A stretch of 64,000 bases of DNA from Aphelocoma coerulescens (lineage: Eukaryota > Chordata > Aves > Passeriformes > Corvidae): assembly GCF_041296385.1 (NCBI RefSeq), contig NC_091017.1, forward strand, positions 10,844,001-10,908,000. The letters run 5' to 3'. Below, one piece after another: positions 49,201 to 61,991 of this stretch. Under the pieces are notes generated by a model. It saw only the letters and a list, made by a program, of their open reading frames with translations, did not search any database and was not told the DNA's origin. The translations under genes were made by a program, and so were the position numbers. Each line of letters opens with the position of its first letter. Position 1 is the stretch's first letter.

Positions 49201-52200
49201 AGACAATTAGGGAAAAAAGAGCAGAGGTAACACTATTAATTTCAACACACATATCCACAGCTAAAACCCAGCAAAGCAATACTGTATCTAACCGTGCATC
49301 TATAGCACTCATTTTTATTCTTCCATTTTCCCACTCGCTCTTCTCCAACACCCATGCCAGGTGTGTGCTATAAGTTAACTCTGTATGAAATAATAATTTG
49401 GTCTACAAAAATAAGAAAAATACATAGAAAAAGACAACTACTGTGTTTCTTTAGTGTGCCCTCAAAGTTTAGGTATGAAATCTGCATTGCCTAGTGTCAT
49501 GGTTTACCTAGTCCTGAATATTTCCATGGCCTTCAGCTCGACTTTTATCAGAGGAGCCTTTTATACAAGGAATGTTAGAACAGGCCTTGACTAGAAGGCC
49601 TTGTTAGAACATACAAGTGACCTTGCCTTGACTTCATTCAATAGTGAATTATTAGTTTTCTGAACTGCAGTTTAATAAGACATCCTTATTGTCTTAATTA
49701 ATGATCAAGGTACATCTTTGAAATCTTTACAGACACTATAGATCACATCAGTCTCTTTTCTGATTTACATATATTGACTGGCGTATCAGTTAAATCCTGC
49801 CACAGGCAGCTCTTCACTGCAGTCAATTTCTAAACAGAACATCTTTTTTCTTTTTTTTTTACATTAAAATTTAAAGATAATAAAGTGGAAGTAGGAGATA
49901 GAAAGACCTGAAGACAGCTGAACCAATTCAAATGCCAAATTGGTGTTTAGAAAGCAGCTGCCAGTGACAAAGATACAGTACCTGTGGGTCATCTCTCTCA
50001 TGGTGTAGAATTTCACCACAGGACTCAGCAGTGATATAACCACCAAAAAAATGGGGTAGGAGGAAAAAAAGCAAGCAACCGCACACGGGAAAAGGAAAAA
50101 GAAATAAAAATATGCATTGAATGCGTGTCATGTACACATCCCTGAACATCGTAGATTGTAACAGCACGCTTTAGGTCAGTCCCTAACTAAATGCATAAGG
50201 AAAAAATGCAGCCACTGGAAAGCAGCAGGCTCACACAGTGGCTGTCTCTGCTTGTCTGCAGAGGTAAGGAAGAGGAATAATGCCCAATGAAATCTGCAGC
50301 CTTTTTGTTATCCTTGCTGCTGAAGCCTTTGCTTCCTGTGATCACCCATATGACAAGTGAATTAATGAAGTGAGTCATGTTCCCAGCCCCTCTGTTGCCT
50401 GCATCTATTGCTCTGGTGAATTCAGAGCACTGCTCAGATACTAAGTGCATCTGTCAAAGACAAGGCAGGGGATTTGCAGTGTTTTTCTGCATACATCTGG
50501 ATCCCTCCAGACTCAGACTGCACAGCACAGTGTGCTTTCCAGCTGTGCTCTCTATTCCCTTTCTCTTGTGACACAGCACTGCTGTTAAGTAGGACCCAAT
50601 GCACCTGTGGGACAGGGGACACCCAGGTGTGGTGGGAGGAATTTGTGTTCAATGGCCAAGAATAAGGAAAATAAGAACAGAAGCACCGAATCTGCAACCT
50701 CAGGTAATTATATTATATATGGTAGCTACTGTTTTGGAGCTCTCAAAAATTATGGGGCCAAAGAACTGTCTTCACTACAATAGTACATTATCCACATTAT
50801 CAAAACCAAAAATCCAGTCCAATGTAATTGAAGTTAATGAAAACAGAAAGAAACCAATTACTTGGATTTTAGTTTGGGTTACCATTTCCAATTCCATTCT
50901 GACCCTTTTCCCATTTTAAGTCAAGCTGATAACACAGTTAACATGACAGTTTCCCTTCTTCCTCTGGTTGGAAATATTTTGTGGATTTGGTGACCCCCAC
51001 CAAATCCTATCACAGACAGACCCCAATTATGGCTCACAAGCAAGTTGCAACCCTTGAATCATTTGCATGTAACACATGTGACTCAATCACATTTTTTGTC
51101 ACCAGAACCAACAGATTGTCATGGTTAAGGCATTTATGGCACATCTCCTGGGGGGGTGGGATGGAGAGTGAAGAGGGGAAAGGTTGGAGCCAGAACTCAG
51201 GAGTGTTCAAGGCCAGGTTGGATGCAGCCCTGAAAAGCCTGGTCTAAAATCTCCCAAACTAGGAATGGGAAAAGAATATAAATAGAGGCAAAGCAACTCA
51301 GAATATTCGAGTCCCACTAATAAGAGAATTTCCAACTTCCAGCAAGAGTGACATCCTTTCACTAAAAAGAATAAAAGAAATTTATGAAGGGAAAAAAGTT
51401 AGTTCCCACACCACGATTTCAGAAATCTGAATCCATTTAAAACACGCATCCAAGACTGAAATACTTAGCTTCAGAAATGAATTATTAGTAATTTCTAAAA
51501 GAAACAATAATGAATGAGCCGAAGATGTGAGGCATGCAAATAGTAAGGAGCTAATAAGCTTAGTGAGAGAGCAGAAGTAAAGGAAAGATCATTTTATTAA
51601 GAACAGTCTCATGCTGGTGAGTCAACTCCCCTGAGAGCTAGTAATTGTCTATTTGTCCCTCTCGAACACACACACACAAATACTACTGAATTATGTTCTT
51701 AATTAAATGGTTTTCATACTTTTTACAAATAGCAAAACCCATGCTTGGTTTCGTGTAAGTACATTTGAGCTAGTAAATGAATTTGTTTTCTTTATTTGGC
51801 AGCTTCAGCTCCCCATTAAAGGATTTTATAAATCTGAAAATATGATTTTATCACTTAAAGAGGGCATGAATAAACTGTAAAAATTGTTGTTGAATTTAAA
51901 TTAAATTCTTTCAGTTATCTGGGAAGCAACTCAGATGAGGTATCATCTGAGTTGCTTCCCAGATAACTGAAAGAGTTTAAGCAGACTATAATGCTTCTAG
52001 ATACAGTAAAATTTAGAAAGTATAAAACTCCTAATAAAGAGACATAAAAATAGCTGGGGGGGAGGCTAATTAGAGTATCCTCACTATGATGAAGAATAAG
52101 TATTCAAGTACAAAAAAATACCAAGACACAAATAATATACAGAGGAAAAAATGCAAATACTCACTTAACCAACCTGGCTTTCCCTTTAAGGTAATCTGAT

Positions 52201-55200
52201 GAATTCACATGAGCAAATGGACTTTACAAAATACTGGAAAGATTAGCATTTGTCTCTTTTGATTATCTTCAGGCAAAATATCACAATGTAATCCTATCAT
52301 TTCTGCACTGAATATTTGGCACTGTAGCCTGACATGAAGAAAATGAATTGGAGTCAAATGTATCTTTTAGGAATAAGTAGAATACAATGACACAAGAAAG
52401 TTTTCAAACTCCAGGCAGATAAACATTTCTGGTGTCTAAGATTACTGATATTAATATTCCTCTTCAGAGTAAATCTTGTCATTAAATTATAAAATAACAA
52501 AATAATATGTAAGAAGCAGAGAGGCAGAAATAGCAAAGGCTTGCATCCCCTCAATTAACATTGAAAATATTTTTTACTTTTTTTATTACTAGGAATCTGA
52601 TCCCTAATCAGTAGCTAGATCAACAAGGAGCAACAGTGCAATTCAAGTTTCTGAGTGACCTTGGTAGAGGGCTGCATTTTAATGCAAAGTGCCAAAAATC
52701 AGATGGCTACAAATAACAAGGGAGCTGGAAGAGTTGTAGCATCTTAGCCACCATTCCCCTCTTATCCATCTGCATCTGTATAATGCTCAGACAGACTGAA
52801 GGAAACACCCCAATACTTTTTTCTCTCACTCAGTCCTCATAGATGCAAAATTGACTCTGTAATTAGAATGAATGGGTAGCAGACATGAGCTAGACATGAT
52901 ACTCACATTATTTAAAAACAATATAAAAATAGATTATATCATCCTGATTTTACAAAATGTCTGATGACATCAAGCTCTGGTGACTTGCTATACAGCTACT
53001 GTTTCTCAGTGCCTTGGAGAAGAAGGAATGAATGAAGTAAGAAGAACACTGGAAAAATTTAATAGAGAAACTGACTAATCTCAGACCTGAAGGTCATAGC
53101 AAAGCAATTCACTTCTTGGTTTTTCAACAGCACAAGACATGATTTATCAATCTGAGATCACACTTACAAACACTATACATCTCAATAATATGTTCTTCCC
53201 ACTGTGTAACTTTTTAAACAGTGACAGATTGCCTGGGCTGGGCCAAAGTTATTTTGCAAACAGAAATGGAATATTTGCAAATGATGTGGTTCAATAAGGG
53301 AGAGGGGAAAAGAAATGGGGAAAAAAAAAGAGAGAGAAAAAGAAAGGATTATGCCAAATAGCAGCTGTATTTAACTGCAACTGCAAAGTAATCCATGCTG
53401 TAAAATGCTTTCAGAATCCACATCCTTTGAAATTCTATTATTTTTGTCCACCAAATGAAAAATATTTCCTAAGTTCAACCACACCAACAAAAACCTATAC
53501 TGCCAAAGAAATAAAATTATTTAGTAAAACAAGAGCTATAAATTGACACCTCTCTCTAGTTGCCCACTTGATCTCAGATTGCCTTGAAGTAGGGAATTTG
53601 AGTCTAAGTTTCCCTCCCCTTAAAGTGAAATAATATTTTCTCTCTCTTCCAATTCAAGCCTAATCTTCACAACTTGAAGCATTTAGGCCAATCATCTACT
53701 CAGAGTGAGGATGAAGCACAATTTTGTTAAAGTGGGATTCTCTTTGGCCAGCATCTGACACAATCTGGCCCTGACTTTGACAAGGCTCTGAAGATGTTGC
53801 TATGATGTGAAAACACTCCTGTGTTATCATCTTATCTGGAGGCCGCCAAAATTCTTGATGAACTATATAGCACTGATCCTGGACTCTGCTCAGCCTGGGA
53901 AGGGAAGAGGGAAAAGCCCTTTGGGCATGAGCTGCTTTTGGGGTCTTGATTGAAAAAAATCAGCCTATTTCTTGAGATTACATAGTGGGTGTTCAAGAAT
54001 ACAGATGAGAACAAAGACTATGTACAAAAACTGAGTCCGAAAGTTCAACATGCATGATTTCTAGTCCTCTAAATTTGCTGCTCCAGACCACATGGCTCCT
54101 GTCAACTTTCAGGTGACAAACTCTCTCAGAGACCTGGCTGTTTCTTCATTCATCTATATTTAGACAATGCAATACAATAAGACCTCAGTTTGAGGCTGAT
54201 CCTTATAGTGCAAGAAAATCAAAAAGATCAAAGCTGCATGTGATGTGGCTGCACAAGTTTGTTTTGGTGAAGTTCTGCTTCAAGGATTATTTAGGTATTT
54301 TATTTCAAACAAAAATTGCTATTCACCCAGCATGTATATGCAAAGCATAATTTTCAAAAAAAGGAAAATAAATTTGTTGTCGTACTTTAATGTTGTTCCA
54401 CATATTCTTGATAATAAAATTATTTCAGGCTATTTTAAAAAATTGTACATTAACACTGCAACCATAGCTTCTTCTAAAATAAACATTAAGTTCATGTTTC
54501 TTCAGGTCCTACTAATAGCTGCATGAGAGAAGCACTTGAACAAAGAGGAATAAAGAAATGAGTTCAGGCTTAAAAATTAGACAACAAAAGGGGTTTTAGC
54601 ATGAGACAGAAACATCTACTTTTACATCTTATGATAATTGGGGTTATAATAATGTCCTTACACAAAAGAAGGAACAATGGCATTTCCAAAGTGAAAATTT
54701 AACACTACTTCCAAAACTCTGTTCAAAAATAATGACATTCACTTTGAAATTTTTTTTTAAGCCTTTCTGTTCTCCCTTCTGTAATGTAAAGGGTGCTTTC
54801 TCCCTGCTTCGCTTATTCCCACAGTCTCTGTTTCAGCTTTTCCTATCTAGGGTTTCATATTGCCTCAGCATCTCAGTGCCTCGGGCCCAGAGTATTTATC
54901 TATACTTATAGACCTAAGTCTGCAATTTATTGTGCCTGGGCAGGCTGCTGCACCTCCACAGATTCCCATAGCCTTCGAAGCCCTTCCTGCCTCTACAAAC
55001 AGCTGCTTGGAGCACAAAGGGGACTGGGCAAGGGCACAAGCATCTTCCTTTCCCCGCCTCTCTCCTGCATTCCCAACGGCACATGCCATACTCCAAAAGG
55101 TTTTCCTGGCGCCATACATCACATAAAGAAATGCAATCCCTATCTGGGAAATTTAATGTCTAATATCAAATGTTTCCACCTTCCTATGCATTTCAGGACA

Positions 55201-58200
55201 TATTCTAGGGCCCACCTCCATAAAATGGTTTGGGTTGGAAGGGACCTTAAAGATCATCTTGTTCCAATCTTGTTGCGATAGGTAGGTACACCTTCCACTA
55301 GACAAGGTTGGTCAAAGCCCCATCCCCACTCTCTGCTAGAGCATTCCTGACATCCATCTGCTGTAAACCTGGCCCTTTGGTACATTCATTGGGGGTTTGC
55401 AGCCTGCTGGTTCACATGGGGATGGAGATGGTCATTCACCTCAGTTACTTCCAAAGCTGTCACACACCTGGAAATGCACAACTGTGACTGATTTTCAGGC
55501 AAATATTTACTTTGGCAGGTTCAGGGCAGAAGACCTCACTGTAGTCACCTCTTTTGCTGTAAGTAATTTTCATCCCTAACCATTGACAAACATTACAAAT
55601 TGCACACCTGAAGCTCTTACAGGCTCTAAGTGGTTCAAGCCTGCACTTTCCTCTTCCTGTTTAAAATCAGCTACATCATATCTACAGAGAAGTACAATAC
55701 AGTAGAATCACAGAATATTTTGGGTTGGGAGGGACCTTAAAGTTGCAGCTCCAATCTCCCTCCATGGGCAGGGACACCTTCCACTAGACCAGGTTGCTCA
55801 GTGCAATCTTCGGCAAAAAGCTCACAGCAAGAAGGAAAGACAGCATTATAAGGTAAAAAAAAAAAAAAAAAAGCAGTTGTGTCCTAATAAATGCCTACAA
55901 CAGCAGGACAATTAGTGGCTCATCTAACATTTGCACTGGATTTAGTGGGAGCTGAGGCAGTTGCCACTGAGATTAATCCATACTATTCCCTTGCCCTGTA
56001 GCTTTGGGAACAATGGTGAAGCAGGCCTTGGTTCAGAAGGACATCTTTCCAACAGGGCCATTCACAGGTGGCAACCAGATAAAAAAATATGTTCCAAATG
56101 TTTCATTTAATTGCTTGTTTCAGCTCAAGGGAGTCCAGAATCCCCATTTACAGGGGGTGCAGCAGTCTCTGTCAGCACAGGCAGTAACAATTTATTTGCC
56201 CCAGCATCACCTGCCACTTTTTAGCAATTTTTAAAATCCCACCTTCTTCTGTTCTGTATTATACCTTTGCATGGAGATTGTAAAAACTGGGCATCTTCTC
56301 ATCCTCTCAAAGTGCAGCCTCAAGAGGAAGAGTGACGAAGGGAAGCTTTAACAGCCTTATGATAACATTGCACATGTAATATTGAGCTGGTTTTTCCAGT
56401 GCCATCCTGGAATACCCTAAACCAGCCAGGTTATGTGGTTTGCCCTCCAGCACAACATCCTCACTAGCAGCACAAATAACTTCAGCAGTTCTCCAAGGAT
56501 AACCTGGAGAACAGAGAAGCTCTCCTGAGATGGGAAAAGACAGAGTCTTCTTCCCTGACATCCCAGCTGCAATGGAAAAAAAACATCAGAACTGAACCAG
56601 CACCACTTCTCTTAGCTGAGATATATCATGCTTCAAGGGGTGCTTAGTTCTTAAAAAAAAAAAAAAAAAAAAGAGGAACTATGCTTTTCTGTCCTATGCA
56701 GCAGAGAAAAATGTTCAAAAATAGGAACTCTTCTGACTCAAATGACAAAAAACCTCAATATATATCAAAACAGCTACAGTGAAAATTTCCAAGAATTCCA
56801 GTTGAGAGAACTGCAGAGACACAGATGTGTATGTAAAGTCCCAAAGGGTGTAGACATCTGCATGTTTAGAAACATCACACAGTATAGATGGTAACCACAC
56901 AATAATTTACAAATTATATTGCTTCTAGCTGAATTTGATCATACCACCAAGACTCTGGCTCCTATCTCTCCAGAATTTCCTGAAGCAGCAGATGTCCTGG
57001 ACCAGAATCCCTTTACTCCTTCGTTTAGTTTCATATTTAAAGTCGTTCTGTCATACAACAACTTTTCAAAAGTAAAAAAATTTGTAGGTTGTCTTTTGGT
57101 TTTAATGTCTACTTCCCATGATTTTATAAAGAGCACAGATACTTGGTAGTTAAACCCTAGATCATCCAGCTTGAGTTATTGTGTGTCCCAGGCCTGGGAA
57201 ACTTTACCCAGCTGCTCTCCACTGACACAAAGCACAGAAGCCTTCAGGTTCGAAAAGACCTCTAAGACCATTGAGTCCAACCATTAAACCATCATTGCCA
57301 AGTCCACCACTAAACTATGTCCCCAAGTGCCACATCTACACATTTTAAATACATCCAGAATCATGTTTTACTAAAGCACAGCTCCTAAAACAGTGTTTTA
57401 TCAGAACTTAAAGACTACCAGTGAAAAACCCATTTGTATATATGTATCTGTCATAACGATTAGTCATAAATATTAATGCAGTATTTTCTACCTGCATTTG
57501 TCTGGTCTGCGATTCCAATCACTCAATTCTCAGTCTACATGTCCTGATCACATCAAAGAGCCTGCTAACACACAACACACCTCAAAGTCACTGAAACAAT
57601 GGAAATCTGCCAGTCTTTCTATCAGCCTCATGTTTTATCATCCATTTCCTTATAACAATTTTCAGGCCTCTGAAACAGCACCAGGTTTGGTTCAGACTTT
57701 GAAGAAATTAAAAAAAAGCTTTCTGCATGCGCCCAATCAATGGCTTGGGATTTTCTTTCCCTACATGTCTCAGGTTCGTACTATCTGAGTGTGCAGTGCA
57801 GGGGGTCATTTTAAAACAATAAGTAATTTGGTACCCAGCCAGCTATCTTATTTTTAAAACCCCAGAAAATTATATTTAGCCATTAATTTATCAAGTAAAT
57901 AGTTAATCTTCCTCAAAGAAAACATTAATCTGAAAAGGCATATTTTCTCTAATTTTTAGAAAAGGTTAATAGTTTTTTATTACTGGCCCCACATACCAAA
58001 ACATATCTACCAAAATAGATGGGACAAATCAAACTCTCCCTAACAGAACAACTTTTCTTGCCATGTTTTACAGGCAGGTGATGAGAGAGTGTTCATATCC
58101 AGTTGGAAACAGGCTTTGACCCATATCCCCTATTCGGTTTAATTGGATTGGATGCTGTGTGATGTGTATTCAAGATCCTGCATCTCTGAGACATCTAAAA

Positions 58201-61200
58201 CAAGTAGAACTAAGTATTTTATTAATATTTAAACACAGCAAAACTGACAAATATTGCAGCAGATAAGTTTCTTGGGCAAGATTTCCCTGACAGGATACCA
58301 GTAACTTCCACTGAAAGAAGCCACTGACAGTTACTCGGATCCTGAGGGGGACAACCAGAGCCCTGGAGATCTACTTAATTTTGTGCTTTCTGTGCACGTA
58401 AAAGCAGAATACATAACAAGGTCACAACAGACCAAAAATAGCAAATCTTCAAGCAGTTGCAATTCAAATGGATACCGGATCTGCTGGAAGGCAAGCAGTT
58501 TGACCAGCATACAGAACTTCTGAAGATCACTACTTTGATAACATTTTAAATTTCACAATCATTTTCCAAAAGTCAAGCAAAACATTAAGTACATACTTTT
58601 CAGGGTTTTCCACTTCTTCGGTAACAAAATTGAGGTAAAACCTAGAAAATAGTTATAAAACGTATTATAAGATTTATTCTTATATTCTTATATTTTTATT
58701 CTGTATTTCTTTCACTAAGAATCAAGAGGATGCCTTCAGTTAAGCACTGCTGTTAATTACAGTAGACTTTGCGGGCCCGTGTTTGGATTAAGGAGAGAGT
58801 GATAGCTAACCTTCCCTCATCCCCACATAAGGAAGGGAATTCCTAGAAAAGACAGCAAAACAGGGAAAAAAAGACAGTAACTCTGTAAAGTCAGTGTGTA
58901 AATTTTTTTTTTTTCCCTGACATATTACGCAGGTTATGGTTTACCCTAATTCCATACATACACACACACATGTACTCTCCAAACTTTATATTCCATTTGT
59001 GCTTGTTGTCTTTTACAGTTTCAGGTTATATTGGCAAAAAGTCTCATCAGAGTACTCAGCAAGGGCTTCTTAACAATACAAATAAATGAAGCCTTAGAAA
59101 AACCCCTCCCAAACCAAGCACTTTCATGCTAGTTTGTTGCACAGAATCTCAAACACAAGCTGCTAGCTCTGCATGCTCATGCACAACCTTCAGTACAGGT
59201 TGCACTCTGATCATATTCCAGCAGCATTCAAGACACAGCTCTGTATGGGAATTCATAGGAACTGCTCACCAGGCACAGCCCTGCATACAAAGCAACCGTA
59301 AGCCTCAAGGTCAATGAACTCTCTGTTCTGCATCTATTAGTACTAGGTCTGTGCCTGGCTGGATCACAATTGTGCCTGGCTCGGAGACAGGCCCAAAGGC
59401 AGATCTTGGCTAATTAAACACAGCAGTCAATACAGTGCCTATGCTGGCCTTCTGCTCTTGTGCAGAAAGATAAATGGCACCTGAGCCAGCAGTGCTGCAG
59501 TGAATAAACAACTGGTAACTGATTTGGCAGAAAGTCTGGGAGCTTTGCACCATCACAAGTCTTGGAGCAGAACTGGGTTAGCAGAATGAGTTAACGCTGG
59601 CTCATGGCTTTTTAAAAACAGTGATTTTGTGACTGAGCATGAAATTCTTTGTCACCTTAAGCAAAAACCTCAGCATTAGGTTTTAAACTTTCTAGTGCAT
59701 AGAGCACAGAAGATAATTTAGGCTAGCTATATGGAAGAAGGTCTTTACAGTGAGGTGGTGAGGGACTGGAACTGGTTGCACAAGGAAGGTATGGATGCCC
59801 CATCCCTGGAAGTGTTCAAGGCCAGGTTGCACTGGGCTTTTAGCAACCTGGTGTAGTGGGAAGTATCCCTGCCCATGGCAGGGGGGTTGGAATGAAATGA
59901 TGTTTAAGGTCCCTTTCAACCCAAACCATTCTATGATAGCTCAGCATCAGTCCTTTTATTGATGCAAAGACATTTCCTTGCATTCTTTTCTCCATTTGTC
60001 CTTTTTCAACCAGCATTTTACATACCCAATAGTCTACACTTGCTCTTGGCAGGATGAACCCACGCACAGAAGAGATACTGCCTTTCTTTTCTTCAAAGCT
60101 GTTATCATTAAAAGTTAACAGTCTTGTGCGCTGTGCATAAAATTCTGCCTGCATCCTAGGACACATCACCAACACTTGCAACACACCTTCATATTCAGCT
60201 AATTGTATTGATTTAGCCCCATGAAACTGATGGTGCAAGGATATTAACACTCCACTTAATGGTCTGCTCCTCCGTGCTCTGAGGTGATGAATTTTAGCTG
60301 GTGACAAAGAAAAATAGAGAGCTGGGAAGAACCACAAGCCAAATTAGGTCTTTTTCCTGCTAATTTCTTTTGTAAGTGGAAAATAAGGACCTTGAAATAA
60401 AAGTCAGAAGGTGTAAAGAGAGAAAAAAAAAAAAGACATTATTTTTATTTTAGGCTTTGAACTGTTATGTGAAAAATGGGAAAGAAGCAACAGAATAACA
60501 GTATTTTTGATGAAGCATTTTGCAGGAAATAAACTCTGAACAATATTAAAGAGCTTTTAAAATTGCTTTCATACAAAAACTTAGCCTAATATTTTAAAAG
60601 TGAGAAACCATAACATGTATGGATATGAGAGACAAAGGCAGTTATAGGAGAGATGGGGAAGAAAGTAGAGATTGTCCTCATAATCAGTTCCATTTCTTTG
60701 AGGCTTCAAAATGCCAGGCTCTTTTCTTTCATATATATCCCAGATAAAGGCTTTGGACTCTCTTGGGTTTCTTCCCCTGCTGCCATTTAATATATAAAGT
60801 TCTGTTCATACTTCAGTGTGCAGATTTATAATGCTCCTGCAACCAGGGAGTTACAGACAGGCAGAGAACTCCAATGCTCAGCCCATTGTCCCTCCAAATT
60901 AAATAAATAAACCCCCTTATCTTTCAGCTCTCGCCTTTTGTGCGAGGTAAAGAACTTGGCTGCCTGTGAGGCTATGGAAAGCAAAGGGAAGACCTGCAGA
61001 CAAAGCTATCTCAAACTAAGCCCACTCTGTGCATTGTAGTCTGCTTTCTTCCCCCCATGCTGCTGCTGCAAAAGCCCTTTGGCACTGCAAAATGTGGAGC
61101 CCTCATGAGCATGAATAAATTGTAAAGGCAGATTTGAGAAGCAGCAGCACCTTTCAAACCAGCTGCCATATACTTTGGAGGGGAAAGAGAGAAAGAACTT

Positions 61201-61932
61201 GAAAGTTCTGAGCAGGATACCTGAAGATAGATTCTCATACCCTTCCTCACAGTCAATCGCACTTGACTTCTGTGGAAGCCAGTTGTACTTCTCGTTAAGT
61301 GTGGCCCAAATCTCTCAGAGCAAGAAGTGTAAAAATCTAGAGATTTTTATTCTATTTTGTGGTCCATACCAATCTCATTGCTTCTTACTTGTCAAATACT
61401 GCTTTTATAAAGCAAGGCTAAGGGCCATACAGCTTTGTAACAGAATCACAGATTTGTTTTTAATATAATTACTGACTTTTTCAAAAAATTAAAGCTTCAT
61501 TACTCCTTTTATCCTTTTATTAAAATATTTAATGAAAAATGAAGAATATTCCTTCCTTGTGGTGTGATAAAGAAAAATCTTTCCTTTGTAGAGCTGTTTG
61601 CACTATAACCACTGAGCATATGGAACAGTGGTTAGAACTACCCTAGCTGTATGATGTAGATACCCTAGCAAAAGATGTAGAATGTGCTACTCATTGCTTC
61701 ATATAAATAAATGTCTTTGTTAGAGCATGTTAGTGTTTGTTTTCAGGATAAATACGTATAAATTTCATCCACTTACCAGCCTGAATAGGCATACATTCCT
61801 GAATAGAAAGCAAGTGGTAATCCCATAACACTGGCATCATTCCCTGCAAAGGCATTTTTAAAGTGCTGTGTTTCTCCTGCAACATCAACAAAAAAATGTT
61901 AAAAAATAAGATCTTTGGTCATAACTACTTAA

Positions 61933-61991
<59 letters not shown>

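Larger units (their letters stand above)
34060..58596 (-). other. SLC7A11 intron 6, 24.5 kb
   Basis: This large intron separates the 45-nt exon 6 from exon 7. Borders are GTATGTAC and TGTATTTCAG. It contains CR1 fragments, an LTR in gene-sense orientation, a perfect hairpin, homopolymers and purine-rich tracts, each listed separately. Long parts (34060-37460, 37610-43920, 44270-46575, 47340-48430, 48565-51190 and 51990-55215) show no recognisable gene; exon-like or ORF-like segments are discussed under findings. Confidence 0.9.

Noticed and set aside
54793..55281. 162-codon plus-strand ORF
   Set aside because: It has no recognised domain and runs into a CR1 fragment at its end; an antisense frame of 85 codons overlaps it.
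59840..60337. 165-codon minus-strand ORF
   Set aside because: Its last part is antisense CR1. The rest shows no known domain, and the frame is likely by chance.
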